64,000 nt of DNA from JABGPL01 sp964387885 (GTDB lineage: Bacteria > Electryoneota > AABM5-125-24 > Hatepunaeales > Hatepunaeaceae): NCBI GenBank assembly GCA_964387885.1, contig CAYLYZ010000001.1, positions 62,001-126,000 on the forward strand, given 5' to 3'. Both the position numbers and the translations under genes were made by a program. The notes beneath the pieces are model-generated. The model had not been told where the DNA came from. It searched no databases and saw only the letters and a list, made by a program, of their open reading frames with translations. Position 1 is the first letter of the stretch, and each line of letters opens with the position of its first letter. Shown here in pieces: positions 1 to 9,549 of this stretch.

Positions 1-3000
1 TCGGGTCTTGATTATGACTTGGATCCCGGGGTTGGAAAAAAATTAGAGGAATTATACGGATGGGTTCACAATCTTATTATAAGGTTTGGTGGATCAATAA
101 ATAAGGTTGATATGGGTGATAAGGGTTCTAAGATGATTATCACATTTGGAACCCCAAAAGCTCACGAAAATGACGAGGAACTTGCAGTACATTGTGGATG
201 GCAACTAACTAAAGGTCTTGAGAAGGTTAAAAAGCTCGGAGTTAGTATGCGGATGGGAATTGCCACGGGAGTAGTATTTGCCGGTGAAGTTGGAGCACCG
301 AGCAGGCAGGAATACACCGTAATGGGCAGTGTAGTGAACCTATCTGCAAGGATTATGGCTCACAGCAGTCCCGGAAAGCTCATTGTTGATAAAGCGACCA
401 AGTCCAGATCCAAAGGCGTATTTGACTTTGCAGAGCCTGAGTTTGTTCAGTTCAAAGGGATGAAAGAACCGCTCCCGGTATATGAAGTTATTGGATTAAG
501 GTCGGCATCAAAAAAACCCTTCCAGCGAGAAAGAAGAAAACTTAATGGCAGAGATGAGGAACTTGTCAAAGTAAATCATGTTATTGACGAAGTTCTCAAT
601 AATAAACTAAGGATTCTGATTTTAAAAGGTGATGCCGGAGTAGGAAAATCAAGAATTGTCCAGGAAATCATAAAGATTGCCCAGCCCAAAGGATTTACTA
701 TTGGTGCGGGAGAGGCGTTGAGTTATGCAAAAACCAATCCATATCTAACGTGGATTTCAATCCTTAGACGACTGATGAGATTACCTTCCGCCGGTGGAGG
801 GGAAAAGGCTATTCAGAAGATTCGCGAAATTATCGCTAAAGCTGATCCTGAAAACGAATTCCGTCTGCCTATAGTGGCAGGGATTCTGGGCATTGAATGC
901 CCTGATAACCAATTAACACAACATTTTGATGCTCAGATGCGGCAGGAAAATCTTTTTGATTTCATAATAAAGCTATTGAAGTACTTAAGTCGAACCTCAC
1001 CCGTTTTGATTATTTTTGAAGATGAGCAATGGATTGACAGGTACTCCCTGAACTTGATAACTCATTTAATGAGAAACCTCTCAGAATTTCCAATTCTGAT
1101 TTTATTTGCGCGGCGCTCTTATAGTGCTCGATTCAGGTCAGATCACATCTCTGAAATTGAGGGAAGTGAGATCGCTCAATCTTTGAGGATAGTTGAATTC
1201 AGTCGTGAACAATTAGAGCAAATTATTCTAAGAAAATACAATTCACGTGGGATTGATCAGGAACTTCTGGATTTCATATTTGATGCCTCTCACGGGAATG
1301 CATCTTTTACAGAACAAATGATTGATAATCTCAATTCAGTTAAGAGAATTCGGATAGTTCCCAAAATCATTTCCGAGGGGGAACCAGAAGTCCGGTACAT
1401 TGAAAAAATCGGGGATCTGAAGGAGGTCGAAGTTCCGGATTCTTTAACAAGCCTGATCATGAGTCAACTTGACAGACTTAATGAAGAAGCAAAACTCACA
1501 ATAAAATTAGCAGCAGTTATCGGCAGGCAGTTCCGCACTGAAATCGTGAAAGAATCCTATCCCGTAGCAATGACTGAGAAAGGCATTAGTGAATCTTTAC
1601 TGGAATTGAGTACTCGTGATATCGTCACTGGTGATGAAGATAATGACCTTTATGATTACATCTTTAAAAACCTGTTAACCCTTGACGTTGCATACGACAG
1701 TCTCTTATTTGCCCATAGAAGAGAATATCATAAGCGGATTGGATTATGCTTAGAGAGTTTACAACAGGATTCTTTACCAGAATGGTACGAAGAACTCGCT
1801 CGTCATTTTTCAAATTCCGATGATGATCCCAAAGCTATCAAGTATTTACACAAAGCAGGAGATAAATCTTACAACCTGTATGCAAACGAAAGTGCCGGTT
1901 CCTATTACACCAAAGCTCTTGAAAGGGCAACGTCTGAAGAATTCTCAAGGGAGCGTCTTGATTTGTTGTATATGAGATCAAAGGTCTATTCAACAACCGG
2001 ACAGATTGATAATCAGAAAGCAGACCTTGATGAGATGCTTGAGTTAACAGATGCTTTGTCAGATATGGTATTTAAGGTTCGAGTTCTGAAAGATCTGTGC
2101 AATTTCTATAAACAAGGTAATAATCTGGAAGAGATGGAAAAAGCTATTGAAATAGCTGATGTTATTCTGGATAAAACCGACTATCCTGCTGGAAGGATTG
2201 ACATCACTAACAATACCGGTGAATTGAATTTTGCAAAAGGAGAGCACCAGGAAGCGCTTAAGAATTGGATGAGATCTGCAGAATTGGCAAAAAAAGAGAA
2301 GGATCAGCGTCGACTTTCAGTTGGTCTGACAAATTGCGGTGTTGCGCATAAAGCACTTGGAGATTTTGATAAAGCTCTGAAGTATTACAAACAATCAATG
2401 TCGATTGATCAAAAGCAGGGCAACAAACAATCAGAAGCGGTAAATCTTGGACTTATTGGTGTTTTGCATCATCAACGAGGTCAATTCGAAGAAGCGTTGA
2501 ATTCATTGGTCAAAGCTCGTGAGATTGCACGTGAAATAGGCTCAAAGCAGCTTCAACTCCGAAATCTACTGAATATTGCCACTTTATACCACACTAAAGG
2601 TGAGCGGGGAAGAGCATTAACCTCATACGAAGAGAGCCTGAATCTCGCAAAATCACTTGGTCTTACAAACCTCCAAGCGTTAAGCTTGCAGAATATTGGA
2701 GCCTGGTATTTCGATTTCGCGGATTTCGAAAAGGCTATTGAGTATTATAATCAAGCCCATAATCTCATATTGAAGCATAAAATACAAGGATTAGAACCAC
2801 AAGTAATGCTGAACCTCGGGCTGACTCAACATTATCAGGGAAAATTGCGGATTGCACAGGATAATTTACAAAAAGCTGTTGATAGGTCAATTGAGTTGAA
2901 TAATAAATTGGCAGAAATATACGCCCGCAGATATCTTGGATTTGTGCTTATAGACAGAAACAATCTCAAGATCGCTGAATCACAATTCAATGCCGTCAGT

Positions 3001-3324
3001 GAGATTGCTACGTCTATAGGCAGCCAGGCTTTTATTGCTTCAGCTGAAATTGGTCTTGGTATTGTGAACATCCGCCGCAGAAAATCAAGAAAATTGATTG
3101 AGATGGGAATTGAGAATGCTCGTAAACTTGGTGATCATGAACTCGTAATTCGAGGTAAGGTCGAATTTGCCAAAGTTCTTATAAAACAAAGAAAAAGCAA
3201 AATAAAAGCCTTAGATCTACTTGAAACAGCCTTGGAGGTTGCAGAATCAAGTGGATATAAGTGTGATGTCGAAATCATTAAACCTATGATTTCGAAAATC
3301 AATGACTTAAAAAATACAAACTAA
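1..3324 (+). CDS. Class III nucleotide cyclase / AAA ATPase / TPR signalling protein (5' partial)
   Basis: The frame is open to the left edge, so the true start lies outside the window; 1107 codons are visible. Codons 1-165 are a class III adenylate/guanylate cyclase domain, with a metal-binding-type GDKGS segment and the VNLSAR segment holding the Asn and Arg expected at the active site. Codons 190-560 are a STAND/AAA-like ATPase with Walker A GDAGVGKS at codons 210-217 and a Walker B-like LIIFEDEQW near 336. From about codon 610 to the end are tetratricopeptide repeats (motifs such as GDFDKALKYYKQ and ADFEKAIEYYNQ). This resembles the cyclase-ATPase-TPR layout of soluble adenylyl cyclases (ADCY10-like), which usually carry two cyclase domains; the first may lie upstream. 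Likely role: a cytoplasmic signal-integrating cNMP synthase. The architecture is clear; activity and product (cAMP or cGMP) are inference. A proline dehydrogenase gene follows 19 bp downstream. Confidence 0.85.
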   Translation, partial: SGLDYDLDPGVGKKLEELYGWVHNLIIRFGGSINKVDMGDKGSKMIITFGTPKAHENDEELAVHCGWQLTKGLEKVKKLGVSMRMGIATGVVFAGEVGAPSRQEYTVMGSVVNLSARIMAHSSPGKLIVDKATKSRSKGVFDFAEPEFVQFKGMKEPLPVYEVIGLRSASKKPFQRERRKLNGRDEELVKVNHVIDEVLNNKLRILILKGDAGVGKSRIVQEIIKIAQPKGFTIGAGEALSYAKTNPYLTWISILRRLMRLPSAGGGEKAIQKIREIIAKADPENEFRLPIVAGILGIECPDNQLTQHFDAQMRQENLFDFIIKLLKYLSRTSPVLIIFEDEQWIDRYSLNLITHLMRNLSEFPILILFARRSYSARFRSDHISEIEGSEIAQSLRIVEFSREQLEQIILRKYNSRGIDQELLDFIFDASHGNASFTEQMIDNLNSVKRIRIVPKIISEGEPEVRYIEKIGDLKEVEVPDSLTSLIMSQLDRLNEEAKLTIKLAAVIGRQFRTEIVKESYPVAMTEKGISESLLELSTRDIVTGDEDNDLYDYIFKNLLTLDVAYDSLLFAHRREYHKRIGLCLESLQQDSLPEWYEELARHFSNSDDDPKAIKYLHKAGDKSYNLYANESAGSYYTKALERATSEEFSRERLDLLYMRSKVYSTTGQIDNQKADLDEMLELTDALSDMVFKVRVLKDLCNFYKQGNNLEEMEKAIEIADVILDKTDYPAGRIDITNNTGELNFAKGEHQEALKNWMRSAELAKKEKDQRRLSVGLTNCGVAHKALGDFDKALKYYKQSMSIDQKQGNKQSEAVNLGLIGVLHHQRGQFEEALNSLVKAREIAREIGSKQLQLRNLLNIATLYHTKGERGRALTSYEESLNLAKSLGLTNLQALSLQNIGAWYFDFADFEKAIEYYNQAHNLILKHKIQGLEPQVMLNLGLTQHYQGKLRIAQDNLQKAVDRSIELNNKLAEIYARRYLGFVLIDRNNLKIAESQFNAVSEIATSIGSQAFIASAEIGLGIVNIRRRKSRKLIEMGIENARKLGDHELVIRGKVEFAKVLIKQRKSKIKALDLLETALEVAESSGYKCDVEIIKPMISKINDLKNTN

Positions 3325-3343
3325 AACCGGATTTGAGGTTTCT

Positions 3344-4246
3344 ATGAATCTTTTCAACAAAGCAGTTGTCTCCACAATGCCGATGATCCCGAAAAACCTT
3401 GTGGGGAAGATTGCTTCTCGTTACGTTGCCGGTGAAAACCTGAACGATGCAATAACGGAGGTGCGAAATATAAATTCACAAGGTGGAATGGCGACACTCG
3501 ACATTCTTGGTGAATATTCAAAGGACGAAGCACAGGCTGAACAAACCGCACATGCCTACGTTGAAATATTAACCGCTGTAAAAGACAGGGGTATCGACTC
3601 AAATATCTCGATAAAACCTACAGCCCTTGGATTGAAGATCGGTTATGATGTATGCTTCCGGAATGTAAGGAACATCATAAGAAAAGCAACAGAGTTGGAC
3701 AATTTCGTGCGTATAGATATGGAGGATCACGAGTGTACTGATGATACACTTCGCATGTATTATGAATTAAGCAAAGAGTTTGATAACGTGGGAGTTGTAA
3801 TTCAGGCCTATCTCAGAAGGACAATAAGAGATGTGCAATGGTTGAAAAAGATGAAAGCAAATCTGCGGTTATGCAAAGGTATATATAATGAGCACCGCAT
3901 GATCGCTTATAAAAATCGCGAGATAATCATCAGGAATTTCGCATTTTTGCTTGATGAACTTCTACAGTCCGGTTCTTATATTGGGATCGCAACACACTGT
4001 GAAGAAACAATTTGGCATGCTCTGAAGATCATAAAGCAGCTTGGACTGAGAAAGGACCAATACGAATTCCAAATGCTGCTTGGAGTCGATCCTGAATTGC
4101 GACAGATTTTGATAAACGAGGGACATCGATTAAGAGTATACGTTCCCTACGGTGAAGATTGGTACCCATACTCAACCAGGAGATTAAAAGAAAACCCGCA
4201 ATTGGCCGGTAGTGTCGCGAAAGATTTCCTGAAACTCCAACGATGA
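3344..4246 (+). CDS. Proline dehydrogenase (monofunctional, FAD-dependent)
   Basis: 300 aa. It oxidises proline to delta-1-pyrroline-5-carboxylate and passes electrons to the quinone pool through FAD. The PRODH TIM barrel covers the whole protein. Diagnostic pieces are RLCKGIYNE, the THCEE segment, FQMLLGVDPELR, and the C-terminal YSTRRLKENP, which matches the family's Y-x-x-R-R-x-x-E substrate-binding signature. The length fits the monofunctional enzyme rather than the long bifunctional PutA. No P5C dehydrogenase is present in the window. The ATG at 3344 has a GAGG ribosome-binding site at 3335-3338. It lies between the cyclase gene and uvrB and is probably co-transcribed with them. Confidence 0.9.
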   Translation: MNLFNKAVVSTMPMIPKNLVGKIASRYVAGENLNDAITEVRNINSQGGMATLDILGEYSKDEAQAEQTAHAYVEILTAVKDRGIDSNISIKPTALGLKIGYDVCFRNVRNIIRKATELDNFVRIDMEDHECTDDTLRMYYELSKEFDNVGVVIQAYLRRTIRDVQWLKKMKANLRLCKGIYNEHRMIAYKNREIIIRNFAFLLDELLQSGSYIGIATHCEETIWHALKIIKQLGLRKDQYEFQMLLGVDPELRQILINEGHRLRVYVPYGEDWYPYSTRRLKENPQLAGSVAKDFLKLQR

Positions 4247-4261
4247 GATTATTGAACCCAA

Positions 4262-6271
4262 TTGAATAGTTTTAATCTTAACAGTGAATATACTCCCCGG
4301 GGAGATCAACAGAATGCTATAGACTCCCTGGTGAAAGGCCTCCATGAAGACCAGAAGTTTCAGACTTTGCTGGGTGTGACAGGTTCCGGGAAAACCTTTA
4401 CAATAGCAAATGTGATTCAATCCTGGCAGAGACCAACTCTCGTTCTCTCTCCCAACAAGACTCTCGCGGCGCAACTATACGGGGAGTTTACAGGCTTTTT
4501 TCCAAAAAATGCTGTGGAGTTCTTCATAAGTTATTACGATTACTATCAACCTGAAGCCTATATTCCATCTTCGGACACCTTCATAGAAAAAGAAACGTCT
4601 GTGAATGAAGAAATTGATAAAATGCGACTTCGAGCAACAAGTGCACTCTTTGAGAGGAATGATGTTATTATTGTTGCATCCGTATCCTCAATTTATGGTC
4701 TTGGATCACCGGAAGAGTACCGACGACAATTGTTGCTACTTGAAGTTGGACAGGAATTTGACCGGCAGGAGATGTTACACCAACTTGTCGACATTCATTA
4801 TTCTCGAAATGATCTCGAATTTGGTCGAGGTATGTTTCGTGCTCGTGGAGATATTATAGAGATTCATCCTGCCTACGATGACTACGGAGTTCGCATTGAG
4901 TCTGATTGGGATAAGATTGAAAAATTGACAAGGTTCGATATCCTGACTGGAAAAAAAATTACCAATCTTGACAGAGTTGGAATTTATCCCGCAAAACACT
5001 TCATCACAACTCCTTCGAGATTAAAAGAGGCTGTTAAGTCAATAAAGTCCGAACTCAATGAAAGAGTTGCTGAATTACGAACAGATGGTAAACTGCTGGA
5101 AGCTCAGAGAATAGACCAGCGAACCAGATTTGACCTTGAGATGTTGACTGAGATTGGCTATTGCAATGGGATTGAGAATTATTCACGGCATCTATCCGGG
5201 CGAGAAGCTGGTCAACCCCCAGCAACTTTACTCGATTATTTCCCGGATGATTTCCTGATGATCGTCGATGAATCGCATGTTGGGGTTCCACAGATTCGTG
5301 GAATGATCGGTGGAGATCGTTCCCGTAAACAGAATCTTGTCGATTACGGATTCAGATTACCCTCAGCTCTCGATAACCGACCCTTGACTCAGGAAGAATG
5401 GGAAGGCAGGATTAAAAATGTGATTTTTGTTTCGGCTACCCCGGCAGACTACGAAATCGAAAAATCCGAAGGCGTAATTGTTGAGCAAATAATCAGACCT
5501 ACCGGTCTTCTTGAACCGGAAATCGAAGTTCGATCCAGTTCCGGCCAAATTGATGACTTGATTGAAGAAATTCAGCTTCGAGTCAGTAATGATGAGCGGA
5601 TTCTTGTTACAACTCTCACGAAACGCATGTCTGAGGATCTGACAGATTTTCTTGCTAAAGCCGGAATCAGAGTCAGGTACCTTCACAGTGAAATAAGTTC
5701 ACTCGATCGTGTAGAAATATTACGAGACTTACGCCTGGCGAAATTTGATGTACTTGTGGGTATCAATCTCCTTCGGGAGGGGCTCGATCTGCCTGAAGTA
5801 TCACTTGTTGCGATACTTGATGCTGATAAAGAGGGCTTTTTGCGTAGTGAACGATCTCTGATGCAAACGTCGGGACGGGCTGCCAGGAATGCAGCGGGCA
5901 AAGTGTTATTTTATGCTGACAGCATTACACGATCTATGGAAGCTGTAATCAATGAGACCAATAGACGACGCCTTGCTCAAAACGAATATAATAAAATAAA
6001 CGGGATAATACCGAGGACAATTAGGAAAAATGTTGAGGAAATTCTTCTCCAGACATCTGCAGCAGGTGAAAAATCTAACAAAAAGTCTTCTTCGTACCAA
6101 AGAGACCTTCTATCAGAATGGGAGCGTGAAGAACTGATTGAAAGATTAACAAAAGAAATGGGAGTAGCTGCGGAAGCTCTCGATTTTGAACGTGCGGCAA
6201 AATTAAGAGATGAAATCTCTAAATTAAGAGGTTCTAAAAAAGTAGAACCTCACAAAAGGGTGAAAGTATGA
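4262..6271 (+). CDS. uvrB: UvrABC excinuclease subunit B
   Basis: 669 aa, the normal UvrB length. UvrB is the damage-verifying helicase-like subunit of nucleotide excision repair; it is loaded by UvrA and recruits UvrC. Visible: Walker A GVTGSGKT at residues 38-45; the beta-hairpin region with YYDYYQPEAYIPSSDT, which clamps the DNA strand; a DESH Walker B box; the helicase C-terminal domain (QTSGRAARN); and a C-terminal UVR coiled-coil motif (ALDFERAAKLRDEI) that contacts UvrC. The start must be the TTG at 4262: an in-frame TGA lies at 4253-4255 and no ATG or GTG lies between it and the conserved N-terminus (FNLNSEYTPRGDQ). The gene overlaps purD by 4 bp (ATGA), so the two are translationally coupled. 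Confidence 0.97.
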   Translation: MNSFNLNSEYTPRGDQQNAIDSLVKGLHEDQKFQTLLGVTGSGKTFTIANVIQSWQRPTLVLSPNKTLAAQLYGEFTGFFPKNAVEFFISYYDYYQPEAYIPSSDTFIEKETSVNEEIDKMRLRATSALFERNDVIIVASVSSIYGLGSPEEYRRQLLLLEVGQEFDRQEMLHQLVDIHYSRNDLEFGRGMFRARGDIIEIHPAYDDYGVRIESDWDKIEKLTRFDILTGKKITNLDRVGIYPAKHFITTPSRLKEAVKSIKSELNERVAELRTDGKLLEAQRIDQRTRFDLEMLTEIGYCNGIENYSRHLSGREAGQPPATLLDYFPDDFLMIVDESHVGVPQIRGMIGGDRSRKQNLVDYGFRLPSALDNRPLTQEEWEGRIKNVIFVSATPADYEIEKSEGVIVEQIIRPTGLLEPEIEVRSSSGQIDDLIEEIQLRVSNDERILVTTLTKRMSEDLTDFLAKAGIRVRYLHSEISSLDRVEILRDLRLAKFDVLVGINLLREGLDLPEVSLVAILDADKEGFLRSERSLMQTSGRAARNAAGKVLFYADSITRSMEAVINETNRRRLAQNEYNKINGIIPRTIRKNVEEILLQTSAAGEKSNKKSSSYQRDLLSEWEREELIERLTKEMGVAAEALDFERAAKLRDEISKLRGSKKVEPHKRVKV

Positions 6272-7560
6272 AAATTCTGATTGTTGGATCTGGCGGGAGA
6301 GAACATGCCCTTGCATGGGCTTGTTCAAAAAGCAAACTAAAACCATCAGTTACTTGTTTACCGGGAAATGGTGGTACAACTTCAATTGCGCAAAATCTTA
6401 CTGAAAACCCGGAAGACATTTCGAAAATAGCGCAATTCGTTAAACGAGAACATTTTGATTTGACAATAATCGGACCGGAAGCACCTCTTGTTGATGGATT
6501 GGCTGACCAGATAACCGGCAACGGGCAACTTGTTTTCGGTCCTTCTGAGCTCGCTTCACGAATGGAGGGATCGAAAGCTTTCGCAAAAAAAGCACTGCAA
6601 GAATCCTCTGTCCCCAGCGCGGATTTCGAGGTATTCACAGATTTTCAGAGTGCTCGAAAATATATTGAATCAGCTAAAATGCCCATTGTCGTTAAAGCCT
6701 CGGGATTGGCTGCCGGGAAAGGTGTGATAATCTGTGATACAAAAGATTTAGCAATAGCAGCTGCAGAGGGAATGCTAACCAGAGATGCCTTTGGTGCATC
6801 CGGCCGAAAAATCGTGATTGAAGAATGCCTCACAGGCCAAGAAATGTCACTCCTTGCACTCGTCGATGGTGAGGATTATTTACTTTTGCCACCATCTCGT
6901 GATCATAAGCGAGCTTTCGATGATGATAAGGGTCCCAATACCGGGGGAATGGGGGCATACGCTCCACTTGATGACATTAGCGTTGAACATTTTTCTGAAA
7001 TTGCCCAACAAGTATACCCGCCAATTCTGAATTGGATGGTCAAGTCAGGGATTAACTATCAGGGTTGTCTATATGCGGGAATTATGTTAACATTGACAGG
7101 ACCTAAAGTTCTTGAATTCAACTGCAGATTTGGTGATCCGGAAACACAGGCTGTTCTGCCTTTATTGAGCACCGATGCTCTTGAATTGTTGTTATCGGTT
7201 GCAGAGAGTCGTCTTGGTGATTACATGAAGGATGAAGGTTTTTATCCTCTGTTATGGAAACAGGTATCTAAACAGCAACATGCCGTGAGTATTGTGGCAG
7301 CAGCTGACGGCTACCCTGGACCTTACAAAAAAGATATCTTGATCAGTTCACTTCCAAATGAAGATGAAGAGGTCATCCCATTTCATGCGGGAACTAAGTT
7401 TAAAGATGGCAATCTCTTAACATCAGGAGGTCGCGTTTTAGCTATCACCGGCTTGGGAAATTCACACGAAGAAGCGACTAATACAGCCTACAGGGCAGTG
7501 GAATCAGTGAAATTTGACGGTGTTCGATTCCGCGGAGATATCGGCAGAAGTGCAACTTAG
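6268..7560 (+). CDS. purD: Phosphoribosylamine-glycine ligase (GAR synthetase)
   Basis: 430 aa, typical length. It catalyses ATP-dependent ligation of glycine to 5-phosphoribosylamine, the second step of purine synthesis. The N-terminal domain opens with the family signature ILIVGSGGREHALAW. The ATP-grasp core has VVKASGLAAGKGV, GPNTGGMGAY and the Mg-binding segment EFNCRFGDPETQ, and a GARS C-terminal domain follows. Its ATG at 6268 overlaps the uvrB stop by 4 bp. The other purine gene in the window, purA, lies 9 kb downstream in the same direction, so this is not a classical pur operon. Confidence 0.97.
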   Translation: MKILIVGSGGREHALAWACSKSKLKPSVTCLPGNGGTTSIAQNLTENPEDISKIAQFVKREHFDLTIIGPEAPLVDGLADQITGNGQLVFGPSELASRMEGSKAFAKKALQESSVPSADFEVFTDFQSARKYIESAKMPIVVKASGLAAGKGVIICDTKDLAIAAAEGMLTRDAFGASGRKIVIEECLTGQEMSLLALVDGEDYLLLPPSRDHKRAFDDDKGPNTGGMGAYAPLDDISVEHFSEIAQQVYPPILNWMVKSGINYQGCLYAGIMLTLTGPKVLEFNCRFGDPETQAVLPLLSTDALELLLSVAESRLGDYMKDEGFYPLLWKQVSKQQHAVSIVAAADGYPGPYKKDILISSLPNEDEEVIPFHAGTKFKDGNLLTSGGRVLAITGLGNSHEEATNTAYRAVESVKFDGVRFRGDIGRSAT

Positions 7561-7572
7561 AGATTAATCTTT

Positions 7573-8322
7573 ATGGGATTATTAATAACATTGGGATCAG
7601 GTGGGGGAATGGCAAGGAAAGGTATAGGTGGTCCTGCACATTTAGTTGAAGTGAACGAAACACGTGTTCTCCTGGATTGTGGAGAGAGTGTATCCGGGCA
7701 GATGCAGCATTTGGATAAAATCTTTGAAATAAGCCATGTGATCTTAACTCATCTTCACCCGGATCATCTTAGTGGACTATTTTGTCTTCTGCAGAACAGC
7801 ATTGGGGCAAAAAGAAAAGCACCTTTAGAGATTTTACTTCCGGAAGAGGGGATTCAACCCTTATGGGCGTTCCTTGATTCAATATACTTATATCGGAAAA
7901 AATTCAACCGGGATTGGTTTCATCTATCACTTAAACCTCTCGAAAGTGGTGCTGTGATTGAAAATTGTGATATTAAAATGAGTGCCTGGAAGTCGGATCA
8001 CTTCCTCAGAGACCAGAAAGAAAATGAAGATCCTCGACCGGCTTTTGGAATTACAGTCGATTCGGGTTCACATCGTCTTGTTTATACAGGTGATATTAGT
8101 TCAATCGCCTGCTTTATTGACCAGCTTCAAGAGAATACTTGCCTTCTCAGCGAAGGTTTTCATATCCCCTGGAAAGATGTTGTTTCTGCAGCCCGTGATA
8201 AAAATCTTAAGAAGATAATTTTTACGCACTTGAGTTCGAACAATACCTCCGAAATTGAAAACTTCTGTAAGCACAATTCGGACACATTTTTAGCGATGGA
8301 TGGCAAGCGCTTTGAATGGTAA
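7573..8322 (+). CDS. Metallo-beta-lactamase-fold hydrolase (RNase Z-like)
   Basis: 249 aa. The metal-binding motif HLHPDHLSG (about residues 57-65) is the H-x-H-x-D-H signature of the MBL fold; later ligand candidates are SDHFLRD, YTGDISS and the FTHLSS near the C-terminus. The opening GSGGGMARKGIGGPAHLVEV resembles the RNase Z/arylsulfatase branch, in which the N-terminal strand carries G-x-G. Zinc-dependent hydrolysis is well supported. The substrate (tRNA 3' trailer, cyclic nucleotide or other) is not. Since neither tRNA in this window encodes its CCA end, an RNase Z activity is needed in the cell, but this protein lacks the long exosite arm of classical RNase Z, so I do not assign it. The gene follows purD by 12 bp. 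Confidence 0.75.
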   Translation: MGLLITLGSGGGMARKGIGGPAHLVEVNETRVLLDCGESVSGQMQHLDKIFEISHVILTHLHPDHLSGLFCLLQNSIGAKRKAPLEILLPEEGIQPLWAFLDSIYLYRKKFNRDWFHLSLKPLESGAVIENCDIKMSAWKSDHFLRDQKENEDPRPAFGITVDSGSHRLVYTGDISSIACFIDQLQENTCLLSEGFHIPWKDVVSAARDKNLKKIIFTHLSSNNTSEIENFCKHNSDTFLAMDGKRFEW

Positions 8323-8346
8323 CACATAAAGTAATACATTAAGTAA

Positions 8347-9549
8347 ATGACTGGATCACTAAATAGTAAAACAGATTCTATCGATTCAATACTTGGTAAC
8401 TCTCAAGCAATTCATCAGGTAAAGTCACTGATCAGACAAGTTGCGCCAAGTGATATTACTGTCCTGATAACAGGAGAGAGTGGAACCGGAAAGGAACTGG
8501 TTGCAAAAGCTCTTCACGATCTCAGCCGAAGAAATTCAGGCCCGCTCATGACACTGAATTGCGGAGCTATACCCGAAGGGATATTTGAAAGTGAGATTTT
8601 CGGGCATGAAAAGGGTTCATTTACTTCTGCTGAAAAACTTCGCAAAGGTTACTTTGAGCTTTCTGATAAAGGTACGTTGTTTCTCGATGAAATCGGTGAA
8701 ATGCCTCTTTCGGTCCAGGTAAAAATTCTCCGGGTTCTTGAAACAAACAGGTTTTTAAGAGTTGGTGGTGCAAATGAAGTCGAAGTTGACGTTAGAATTA
8801 TTGCAGCTACAAATCGTGATTTGAGTTATGAGGTTGAGCGTGGTTCTTTCAGACGTGATCTTTTTTACAGACTTAAAGCAGTGAGTATTGAACTGCCCAA
8901 CTTAAGGAACAGGGTAGAGGATATACCACTACTCGCAAACAACTTTGTTAAACAGTTTTCAAAAAAAAATAACCGACCTGTGCCGCAATTCGATCGCGAT
9001 GCATTGAACCTAATACAGCAAAATCATTGGGCAGGAAATGTACGTGAATTAAAGAATTTCGTTGAGAGCTTATCTGCACTTAGTCCTGCGCAAGTATTCA
9101 GTCTTGATTTTGTCCGGTCAAGATTAGGTGGTCAATTCTCCTCATCAAGCAATCTTCCAGTAATTCTGAATCGTCCACAAGAAGAAGCTGATCGAGATTT
9201 GGTTTACCGGACTTTACTGGAAATGCGCCATGAACTTAATGGGATAAAAGGATTACTTCAGGAGTTAGTTTCGAGAGATAGAAATCTGGATTATCCATTC
9301 CACCAGGATGAGGAGGTTGTAACCTATTCTCCTAACGATTTTGACAATCAAAGAGATGAAAATGGTGGTTTTATTGAAAATGGAGACACAGAGACCATCC
9401 ATTCTCAAATGTCACTCGATGAACTCGAACGTGAACAAATCCGTCGAACACTCTCCAAATTCAATGGAAATCGTCGGTTGACTGCGAAGGCGCTAAATAT
9501 AGGTGAGAGAACATTATATCGAAAACTGAAAGAATATAAATTGAGATGA
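8347..9549 (+). CDS. Sigma-54-type AAA+ activator with Fis-like HTH, no sensor domain
   Basis: 400 aa. The AAA+ domain begins almost at the N-terminus: Walker A GESGTGKE at residues 43-50, Walker B GTLFLDEIGE at 109-118, followed by the arginine-finger region. A linker runs from about 265 to 355, and a C-terminal Fis-type helix-turn-helix ends the protein (KFNGNRRLTAKALNIGERTLYRKL). There is no receiver, GAF or PAS domain. The loop that normally reads GAFTGA and touches sigma-54 reads GSFTSA here (residues 90-95). Residues 305-345 of the linker are acidic and low in complexity. Genes like this sit just upstream of lptE in several Bacteroidota/Chlorobi genomes (recalled knowledge), and here the stop overlaps the lptE start by 4 bp. 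It may be a constitutive or protein-regulated activator of envelope genes; its targets are unknown. Confidence 0.85.
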   Translation: MTGSLNSKTDSIDSILGNSQAIHQVKSLIRQVAPSDITVLITGESGTGKELVAKALHDLSRRNSGPLMTLNCGAIPEGIFESEIFGHEKGSFTSAEKLRKGYFELSDKGTLFLDEIGEMPLSVQVKILRVLETNRFLRVGGANEVEVDVRIIAATNRDLSYEVERGSFRRDLFYRLKAVSIELPNLRNRVEDIPLLANNFVKQFSKKNNRPVPQFDRDALNLIQQNHWAGNVRELKNFVESLSALSPAQVFSLDFVRSRLGGQFSSSSNLPVILNRPQEEADRDLVYRTLLEMRHELNGIKGLLQELVSRDRNLDYPFHQDEEVVTYSPNDFDNQRDENGGFIENGDTETIHSQMSLDELEREQIRRTLSKFNGNRRLTAKALNIGERTLYRKLKEYKLR

